Assembly: GCA_002422955.1 (NCBI GenBank)
Contig: DITY01000257.1
Span: 15,456-35,852 of the forward strand
Source of the DNA: Planctomycetaceae bacterium UBA6172
GTDB lineage: Bacteria > Planctomycetota > Planctomycetia > Pirellulales > Pirellulaceae
Direction of reading: 5' to 3'
DNA length: 20,397 nucleotides
Position numbers and translations under genes: made by a program. The notes beneath the pieces were generated by a model. The model was given only the letters and a program-made list of their open reading frames with translations. It was not told the DNA's origin and did no database searches. Positions 15,056 to 20,397 of this stretch are shown piece by piece; position 1 is the stretch's first letter, and each line of letters begins with the position of its first letter.

Positions 15056-15790
15056 CTAGAACCACTCTTGCACCGTCGGCTTGACGACCACCTCCGGGAC
15101 ATTCGCCCGCGCCGGGAGCCGACAAATCGTACCCACGACCGCCGCGATGTCCTCCGGCTTCAGCATCGAGTCGCGGTGCGCTTGCGACACCGGAACCGGA
15201 CGCTTGTCGATCAGCGGCGTGTCGACTTCGCCGGGATAGACGTTGGTGATCCGCACCCCTTCGTTGCGGACCTCGTTCGCCACGGTCGTGCCGAGAGCCG
15301 TCATCGCGAATTTGGAGGCGCAGTAGACGACCCCGCCGAGCTGGATCGCCCGCTTGCCCGAGATCGACGAGATATTGATGATCACGCCATCATGGCGGCG
15401 ACGCATCGCCGGCAACACCTCCAACATGCAGCGATAGGCCCCGGTGGCGTTGATCCGCAGCACCCGATCCCAGTCGTCGGGCAGCATCTTGTCGATCGTG
15501 CGGTTGGGGATGTTGACCCCGGCGCTGTTGACCAGGATGTCGATCTCGCCGACCTGCTCGACCGCCCATTTGAAAAAATCGTGGATGCTCTGATCTTCAG
15601 CGACATCGAGGATTCCGTAGCGAATCGGCGTCGGCGAATAGACCGATTCGGACAATTCCCGCAACGGCTCCTCGCGCCGCCCGCCGACGATCACGCGGCT
15701 GCCGGCCATGGCCAATTCGCGAGCGATGCCGGCGCCGATACCGGTGCCGCCGCCCGTGATCACGACAGTTCGGTTGGTCAAATCGAGCAT
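15056..15790 (-). CDS. short-chain dehydrogenase/reductase (classical SDR)
   Basis: The start at ATG 15790 gives 244 residues and has GGAG five bases upstream (complement of 15796-15799). The Rossmann motif TGGGTGIG appears at about residues 11-18, after VVI. VGGRR at the end of the second strand suggests preference for NADP(H). NSAG (the NNAG position), ISSISG with the catalytic serine, and YCASK with the catalytic Tyr and Lys are all present, followed by VYPGEVDTP. All elements of an active oxidoreductase are therefore seen. The substrate cannot be deduced; the family covers sugars, steroids, fatty-acyl chains and others. It stands alone between the TerB-like gene and tRNA-Thr, whose promoter lies just beyond its stop. 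A longer frame to 15910 exists but lacks conserved content. Confidence 0.93.
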   Translation of the reverse strand: MLDLTNRTVVITGGGTGIGAGIARELAMAGSRVIVGGRREEPLRELSESVYSPTPIRYGILDVAEDQSIHDFFKWAVEQVGEIDILVNSAGVNIPNRTIDKMLPDDWDRVLRINATGAYRCMLEVLPAMRRRHDGVIINISSISGKRAIQLGGVVYCASKFAMTALGTTVANEVRNEGVRITNVYPGEVDTPLIDKRPVPVSQAHRDSMLKPEDIAAVVGTICRLPARANVPEVVVKPTVQEWF

Positions 15791-16004
15791 GGGTTCTCCG
15801 TCTGGTCCGGTGCGACGCGGCACCCGGAACCGAGGTTGGTGGAAGGGGGAAAGGTCAGCGACGACAGCGATTCTTGACGCGAGTCGACATGTTGATCGGA
15901 CGCCCGCCAAGCCACAAGCGGCAGTCCTCGAGGAACGGCGGGTGGCACGCCGCGGGTGGGCGGTGTGGTGCCGGCAGAGTTACTGGGGATGCTGGGGGTG
16001 CTGG

Positions 16005-16637
16005 TCAATCGACCTCCCAGTCGATCGCCGCCTCGACCGCGTCCTGGTACTCGCGATCGGTCAGTCGCAACAGCTCGCGGAGCGATGCCAGCAGCCGGAT
16101 CGTGGCGTCGTCCAGAGCCGCACCCTTGGCGGACGCGGCCACGAACATGGCCTGCAACGCGAATTGCCGCTGCTCGGTCGTCCATGGTCCGCTGACGCTC
16201 CGCACGTAGTTAGCCGCCGTGATCCGATTCTGGTAGGCGGACGAACAGAGTTGGCCGAGTTGCTCGCGATCGATCGGGGTGGGGAGCAACCGCGCCGAAA
16301 TTCGCAGCAGTGCCCGAATCTGGTTTTCGCTGATGACCCCGCTCGCCAACGCCGTCAGCACCGCCGCGCGAAAGGCCTCGATGCCGAAATTGATCGCCTG
16401 CTGTTCCCGCATCGCGGCTGGCTCGATCCGCAGGATCGCCGGGTCCCAGTTGGCGCCGCAGCCGGAGCAGCGGACAAAATACTCGACGCCGCCAATCGGA
16501 ACCGTTGGGATAAAGTAAAGTGTTAAGAACGGTCGGCGCGACTTCAGCAAGTATTCACGGCCCGTTCCGCAGGTCGGGCAGTGAAAATCACCCCGCTCCC
16601 GGGTTCGTGTGATATTGATGGTCCCGATCAAAAGCAT
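16005..16637 (-). CDS. zinc-ribbon and TerB-like domain protein
   Basis: I chose ATG 16637 (210 residues), because the zinc-ribbon/TerB family begins with a short strand such as MLLIGT just before the first knuckle. The ribbon has CPTC at residues 20-23 and CSGC at 57-60, which can bind one zinc, with a hydrophobic stretch (LTLYFIPTVPIGG) between. Residues about 85-205 are all-helical and resemble TerB (FRAAVLTALASGVISENQI, RQFALQAMFVAASAKGAALDDATIRLLASLRELLRLTDREY). TerB-like domains are known from tellurite and stress systems, but no ter genes are nearby, so a tellurite role should not be assumed. No membrane segment is evident. There is no good Shine-Dalgarno. The frame stays open upstream to 16880, but that part is Arg/Pro-rich and looks non-coding. 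Confidence 0.75.
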   Translation of the reverse strand: MLLIGTINITRTRERGDFHCPTCGTGREYLLKSRRPFLTLYFIPTVPIGGVEYFVRCSGCGANWDPAILRIEPAAMREQQAINFGIEAFRAAVLTALASGVISENQIRALLRISARLLPTPIDREQLGQLCSSAYQNRITAANYVRSVSGPWTTEQRQFALQAMFVAASAKGAALDDATIRLLASLRELLRLTDREYQDAVEAAIDWEVD

Positions 16638-16780
16638 CGCGATGCCGAAATGGGTTTGCCAGGGACGGGCCGCCGGGCCGGTTGAATCACCGCGCTCGAC
16701 AACACCTGCCGGCCGTGAATGAGTGGACGACACGAACGATTTGACGACATGACAGACTGATCGGCGGGGCGGCTGACGGA

Positions 16781-16809
16781 CAGGTCGACTGATTCGCAGG
16801 TCGACAGAT
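16781..16809. promoter_or_regulatory. 13-bp direct repeat in a divergent promoter region
   Basis: CAGGTCGACTGAT (16781-16793) and CAGGTCGACAGAT (16797-16809) differ at one base and start 16 bp apart. They lie between the divergent TerB-like gene and the large membrane protein gene, where a regulator could act on both. The rest of 16638-16888 shows nothing else that I recognise. Confidence 0.35.
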
Positions 16810-16851
16810 CGATCGCACCAACCCGTCCGCAATCCGAACGTTACCGAGAAC

Positions 16852-16881
16852 TTGACCCTCAGCGAGGAAGGCGACCACAAT
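16852..16881 (+). promoter_or_regulatory. weak candidate promoter of the large membrane protein gene
   Basis: TTGACC (16852-16857) and CACAAT (16876-16881) are 18 bp apart. The -35 matches five of six bases and the -10 four of six. The predicted start falls at or next to the ATG at 16889, which would make the mRNA leaderless. The GAGGAAGG at about 16864-16871 is too far from the ATG for a normal ribosome binding site. Confidence 0.25.
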
Positions 16882-16888
16882 CATAATC

Positions 16889-19465
16889 ATGCCGTCACTC
16901 GACCCTCAACTCCGCCAGCTGTTGTCGTCGCTCCGAGGGCGGGTTCGTCGTTATATCGTCGCCGATTCACTGCTGGCACTGCTGGCGCTGCTGCTGTCGG
17001 CGTTTTGGATCGGGCTGCTGGTCGATTTCCTGCCCGTGCGATTGGGCGGTACCGAGATGCCTCGGTCCGCGCGAACGGTGTTGCTGTTGGTTGTCGGCAT
17101 CGCCTTGGTGGTCTTGATCGCTCGACTGCTGATCGGCCGCCTTCGCCGCCCGTTGCCCGACGATTCGCTGGCGTTGTTGGTCGAACGACATCACCCGGAA
17201 CTCGGCGGTCGGCTGGTGACGGCGGTGCAATTGAATCGGGAGCATCGCCAAGGCGACTCCCACTCGCCGGCGCTCCTGCAACAGGTTCATGCCGAAGCGG
17301 CCCGCGCGGTCGGCGGCGTCGATTCCAACCGGATTTTTCGCTGGCGACCGCTGTGGAAGAAAGTCGGCCTGGTGGTGCCGCTGGCCCTGGCGACGGCCGG
17401 ATTCGCGGCTTTCAGCCCGAGTGCCTTCGGCCGCGCCGCCAGCCGCTTGCTGCTGCTGACCGATGCCCCCTGGCCGCGGCAGGCGAGGCTCGAAATGGTC
17501 GGGATCGAGTTGCCCGCCATCACCGCGGACGAAAGTGACCCGCAGCCTCCCAAGTTGATCGAGTTTCGCGAGCGGGTGGCACGGTTGCCCCGCGGTTCCA
17601 GCGGCACGCTGCGGATCGCGGCGGCGGCGGAGAATGCGATCGTCCCCGAAGTTTGCACCGCTTACTTCACGACGGCTGGGGGCATTCAGGGGCAAGCGAA
17701 CCTCCGCCGCGTGGGGCGAGTGGTCGATGGTGAACAGACCTTCGTGCTCGATGGCCCGCCACTGGCCGGCCTCAGCGAAACCGTAACCTTGAGCATCCGT
17801 GGGCTCGACGCGCGATTGGATGATTTCCGCATCGAAGCGGTCGAGCCGCCGGCGCTCAGCAAGTTGACCGTGGTCGCGACCGATCCGGCCTATTTGAGGC
17901 CGCTGCCGACCGGCGACGCCGAGCCGGCATCATCGACTCGCCGGATCGATTACCAAGCGGGCCTGCGGGTCCGCGAGGGCTCTGACACCATCTTGACGGC
18001 CAAATCGAGCGTTCCCTTGGGCAAGGTCGACGCGCGGATGCTGGTCGCTGGCAACCCGGTCGACGCCCCCCCGGTCACCCTGTCCGCGGACGGCTCCGAG
18101 TTTTCCGTAGCGATCGAAGATTTCCGCCGCCCCGCGACGATCATCGTCGTCCCCGAAGACCGCGAGGGAATTTCGGCCCAAGTCCCCTACCGATATTTCC
18201 TCGGTGTCGTCGCTGACGAAAAGCCCGAAGTCGAGATGCGGCTCCGCGGGATCGGCACCGCGGTCACCCCCAATGCCCGCATCCCGTTGCAAGGCCGAGC
18301 CGAAGACGATTACGAGATCGCCAACGCCTTGGTAACGCTGTCGTCGGTCGCGACCGCCCCCGCCGCGGCGGCAGTCGAGCCCGCCGAAGGTGAGGAGGTC
18401 GCCGCGCCACCCGCGGTCCCAGCGCCGTCGGTCCCCTTGCCGATCGAAACGGGTCGCGATGGCGAATTTGAAATGCTCGTCGACCTTCGGGAACTCGCGG
18501 CTGCCCAACCGCCAGCCTTCCCAGCACTGGAGCCTGGCGCGGCGATCAACCTGCTCGCGGAAGCGTCGGACCGCTACGACCTCGATGGCCAAACCCACCG
18601 TTCGGCCAGCCAACTCTATCGTCTGGAGATCGTGACCCCCGAAAATCTCCTGGCACTGCTGGAACGCCGGGAACTGGCGCTGCGAGCGCGGCTGGAACAG
18701 ACGATCGAGGAAACCCGCTTGATGCGTGATTCGCTCTCCGGTCTGACCGCCGAACTCGATACGCCGCCAACGCCCGCCCCGCCCGCGGAAGCGGCACCGG
18801 AAATATCACCGCCCGCGGAAGCGGCACCGGAAATACCAACGTCCGCGGAAGCGGCACCGGAAACGCCAGCGGCCGAGACACCTGCCGCGGAGGCGAGCCC
18901 GGCGGCGGGTGGTGAGTCCCCGCAGCCCGAGTCCGCCGCAGCGGTTGTCGAGGCTCCAGCGGCCGTCGAAGCCGATTCGCCACAGCGGCAGAGGCAAATC
19001 CTGCGGCTGCGGACGCAGCAGATCGGTCTGCAGGCGACCAAGACCGCCGATGAGTTGCAGGGCATCGCCACGTCATTGGATGACCTGCTGGAGGAAATGG
19101 CGAACAACCGGGTCGATTCGGTCGACCGCAGCGAACGGATCGGCGGCGGCGTTCGCGATCCGCTGCGCAAAGTCATCGCCGGCGATCTGGCGTTGTTGGT
19201 CGATCAAATCCGCGGCGTCGAACAGCGGATCGGGGTCGTGGCCGCCGACCCGGCGGAGCCAACGTCCGCGGCGGCTTCGGCTCAAGCCGTCCAGACAGCG
19301 GAGCAAGTGCTTTTACAGCTCACCGCCATCCTCGAGAAAATGCTTGACCTGGAGAGTTACAACGAGATCCTGGACATGGTGCGAGAATTGATCGAGAACC
19401 AGGACGAGTTGATGGAAGAAACCAAGAAAGAACAGAAGCGTCGCGTGCTAGACTTATTCGAATGA
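16889..19465 (+). CDS. large membrane-anchored protein, DUF4175-like
   Basis: The 858-residue protein has three N-terminal hydrophobic segments, at about 22-47 (VADSLLALLALLLSAFWIGL), 62-84 and 150-172. Between them is the pattern DDSLALLVERHHPELGGRLVTAVQL, which I associate with DUF4175-type and related proteins often found beside MoxR ATPase and DUF58 genes in planctomycetes. The middle (about 190-580) looks beta-rich and extracytoplasmic. An Ala/Pro/Glu tract follows (about 500-520 and 625-700), including a 3 x 10-residue repeat. The C-terminus (about 705-858) is helical and coiled-coil-like (QQIGLQATKTADELQGIA, MVRELIENQDELMEETKKEQKRR). Function is not established; an envelope assembly or integrity role is inferred from architecture. 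The next gene follows after 43 bp on the same strand and has a similar coiled-coil, low-complexity style, so the two probably work together. Confidence 0.8.
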   Translation: MPSLDPQLRQLLSSLRGRVRRYIVADSLLALLALLLSAFWIGLLVDFLPVRLGGTEMPRSARTVLLLVVGIALVVLIARLLIGRLRRPLPDDSLALLVERHHPELGGRLVTAVQLNREHRQGDSHSPALLQQVHAEAARAVGGVDSNRIFRWRPLWKKVGLVVPLALATAGFAAFSPSAFGRAASRLLLLTDAPWPRQARLEMVGIELPAITADESDPQPPKLIEFRERVARLPRGSSGTLRIAAAAENAIVPEVCTAYFTTAGGIQGQANLRRVGRVVDGEQTFVLDGPPLAGLSETVTLSIRGLDARLDDFRIEAVEPPALSKLTVVATDPAYLRPLPTGDAEPASSTRRIDYQAGLRVREGSDTILTAKSSVPLGKVDARMLVAGNPVDAPPVTLSADGSEFSVAIEDFRRPATIIVVPEDREGISAQVPYRYFLGVVADEKPEVEMRLRGIGTAVTPNARIPLQGRAEDDYEIANALVTLSSVATAPAAAAVEPAEGEEVAAPPAVPAPSVPLPIETGRDGEFEMLVDLRELAAAQPPAFPALEPGAAINLLAEASDRYDLDGQTHRSASQLYRLEIVTPENLLALLERRELALRARLEQTIEETRLMRDSLSGLTAELDTPPTPAPPAEAAPEISPPAEAAPEIPTSAEAAPETPAAETPAAEASPAAGGESPQPESAAAVVEAPAAVEADSPQRQRQILRLRTQQIGLQATKTADELQGIATSLDDLLEEMANNRVDSVDRSERIGGGVRDPLRKVIAGDLALLVDQIRGVEQRIGVVAADPAEPTSAAASAQAVQTAEQVLLQLTAILEKMLDLESYNEILDMVRELIENQDELMEETKKEQKRRVLDLFE
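18779..18868 (+). repeat. 3 x 30-bp coding tandem repeat
   Basis: Three adjacent 30-bp units (18779-18808, 18809-18838, 18839-18868) encode PPAEAAPEIS, PPAEAAPEIP and TSAEAAPETP. The core GCGGAAGCGGCACCGGAAA is identical in all three. The period is a multiple of three, so copy-number change would keep the frame. It sits in the disordered Ala/Pro/Glu linker. Confidence 0.9.
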
Positions 19466-19508
19466 CGCACTTTCTGAAGAACCCACGTCACCGACGGGCG
19501 AGAAGCGG

Positions 19509-20397
19509 ATGAAGGCTAAAGGTTGGTTGGTCGCCGGGATAATCCTCGCCTGCGGTACGCTGGCTCAGCCGAGTCGGGTCGCCCCCCCAGCGATGGCCCA
19601 GGCTCCCGCCCCAGCCCCAGGCCAGCCCGCTGCCGACGCGGCCCCCACAACGCCAGTCCTCGCCGATCGTCAACAGGACGTGGCGGAACGCTACCGCAAG
19701 CTCGAGGAATTGCTGCTCCGCTTGGCGGACGTCGAAGCCGACGAGAACGCGGAGCGAGCCACGTTGCTGCGGCAGGCCGCCAAGCAAAGCCGCGAAATGT
19801 TCGTCCTGGAGAAGTTGAATACCGCCGGTCAGTCGCTGCGCAGCGCGCAGTTCCAGAACGCCATCCAAAGCCAAACCGCGGCGAAAGAAGGTCTCGACCG
19901 ACTGCTCACGCTGCTGCTGTCGGAGGACCGGTCGCGACGAATCCGTGACGAGAAAGATCGTGTCGACCGGATGATCAAAGAGCTCAAACTCGTAGAACGA
20001 GTCCAGCGGAGCACCCGCGCCCGCACCGAAAACGGCCAAGACCTCGATTCTCTGAGCCAGGAACAGGAAAGTCTCGCCGACCGCGCCGGCAAGGTTCAAG
20101 ACGCGATGAAGGACGAATCCGAAGCGGAAGCGCAAGCCGCCGAGTCGCAGCCGAGCGAAGCGGCGGAGCCTAAGGATTCCGCTGGCAAGCCTGCGTCCGA
20201 AGCCGAATCCAAGCCGGGCGAGCCGAAAGATGCCGAAGCGGGCGAGATGCCCACCGATAAGCCGCCTTCCGCGGACGATAAATCGGAGCCGATGCCGGGG
20301 GATGAGCCCAAGCCCGGTGACGAATCCAAACCGGGGGAAGAGTCCAAACCCGGTGAGGAATCGAAGCCCGGTGAGGAATCGAAGCCTGGCGAGGAAT
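19509..20397 (+). CDS. exported coiled-coil protein with acidic repeat tail, 3' end outside window
   Basis: The frame is open from ATG 19509 to the right edge, giving 296 visible residues. Residues 1 to about 31 resemble a signal peptide (MKAKGWLVAGIILACGTLAQ ... AMA|Q). An Ala/Pro linker follows, then a highly helical, charged segment at about 57-195 (RQQDVAERYRKLEELLLRLADVE, RVDRMIKELKLVERVQR, SLSQEQESLADRAGKVQDAM) that should form coiled coils. From about residue 200 it becomes Glu/Ser/Pro/Lys-rich and enters hexapeptide repeats of the type SKPGEE. Only a weak AG-rich sequence precedes the start. The gene lies 43 bp after the DUF4175-like gene and is probably in the same operon. I recognise no catalytic domain in the visible part. 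A structural or scaffold role outside the inner membrane is inferred. Confidence 0.8.
   Translation, partial: MKAKGWLVAGIILACGTLAQPSRVAPPAMAQAPAPAPGQPAADAAPTTPVLADRQQDVAERYRKLEELLLRLADVEADENAERATLLRQAAKQSREMFVLEKLNTAGQSLRSAQFQNAIQSQTAAKEGLDRLLTLLLSEDRSRRIRDEKDRVDRMIKELKLVERVQRSTRARTENGQDLDSLSQEQESLADRAGKVQDAMKDESEAEAQAAESQPSEAAEPKDSAGKPASEAESKPGEPKDAEAGEMPTDKPPSADDKSEPMPGDEPKPGDESKPGEESKPGEESKPGEESKPGEE
20289..20397 (+). repeat. 18-bp coding tandem repeat running off the right edge
   Basis: Six 18-bp units are visible (20289-20306, 20307-20324, 20325-20342, 20343-20360, 20361-20378, 20379-20396). They encode PMPGDE, PKPGDE and then SKPGEE four times. The last three units are nearly identical at DNA level while the earlier ones diverge, which fits recent expansion at the 3' side. 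The array continues beyond the window. Confidence 0.93.

Noticed and set aside
15791..15910. 40-residue extension of the SDR enzyme
   Set aside because: ATG 15790 has a good GGAG site and places the Rossmann motif at the usual distance from the N-terminus.
15925..15934. 10-bp palindrome TCCTCGAGGA between the SDR and TerB-like genes
   Set aside because: Short, isolated, and not placed at a promoter I can recognise.
16638..16880. 81-residue extension of the zinc-ribbon/TerB-like protein
   Set aside because: Arg/Pro/Val-rich and unlike the family start; it would also fill the divergent promoter region that carries the 13-bp direct repeat.
18779..20396. Tandem repeats as a possible CRISPR array
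   Set aside because: Units are directly adjacent, 30 bp or 18 bp, in frame, and have no unique spacers; both are coding minisatellites.

Overview
The window is high-GC bacterial DNA that most resembles a planctomycete, probably of the Pirellulales. The indications are a TIGR03009-type secreted protein (a domain I know only from planctomycetes), a TPR protein ending in two RNA polymerase alpha-CTD-like domains, a large DUF4175-like membrane protein followed by a repeat-rich secreted partner, and weak or absent Shine-Dalgarno sites before many starts. The assignment rests on gene content alone. There is no phage, transposon, integrase or CRISPR array, and the window reads as chromosomal housekeeping and envelope genes.

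Left block, minus strand, 1-5999: a GT2 polyprenyl-phosphate glycosyltransferase (5007-5999) overlaps by 4 bp a polytopic GT-C-like membrane protein (3358-5010). A very long AsmA-like envelope protein follows (1-3269), open along its whole visible length and running off the left edge. The first two look like a donor-making and donor-using sugar-transfer pair; the AsmA-like protein may share their transcript. A 477-bp intergenic region with a perfect 9-bp inverted repeat separates this block from the divergent plus-strand genes.

Central plus-strand block, 6477-12240: an exported thioredoxin-like/YHS fusion, lysS with a strong intrinsic terminator that starts inside its stop codon, an exported TIGR03009 protein with a Gln/Gly/Ala-rich N-terminal tract, and dnaB. 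dnaB meets tgt tail to tail and the two coding regions overlap by 34 bp.

Minus-strand block, 12207-16637: the TPR/dual alpha-CTD protein lies 15 bp upstream of tgt. Further right are tRNA-Thr(CGU) with a readable sigma70-type promoter, an SDR oxidoreductase, and a zinc-ribbon/TerB-like protein. A divergent promoter region with a 13-bp direct repeat precedes the last block.

Right block, plus strand, 16889-20397: the large membrane-anchored protein carries a 3 x 30 bp coding repeat. The second gene encodes an exported, coiled-coil, acidic protein that enters an 18-bp coding repeat and runs off the right edge.

Most genes are recognisable. The least described are the TPR/dual alpha-CTD protein beside tgt, the thioredoxin-YHS fusion, and the glycosyltransferase/AsmA-like cluster.
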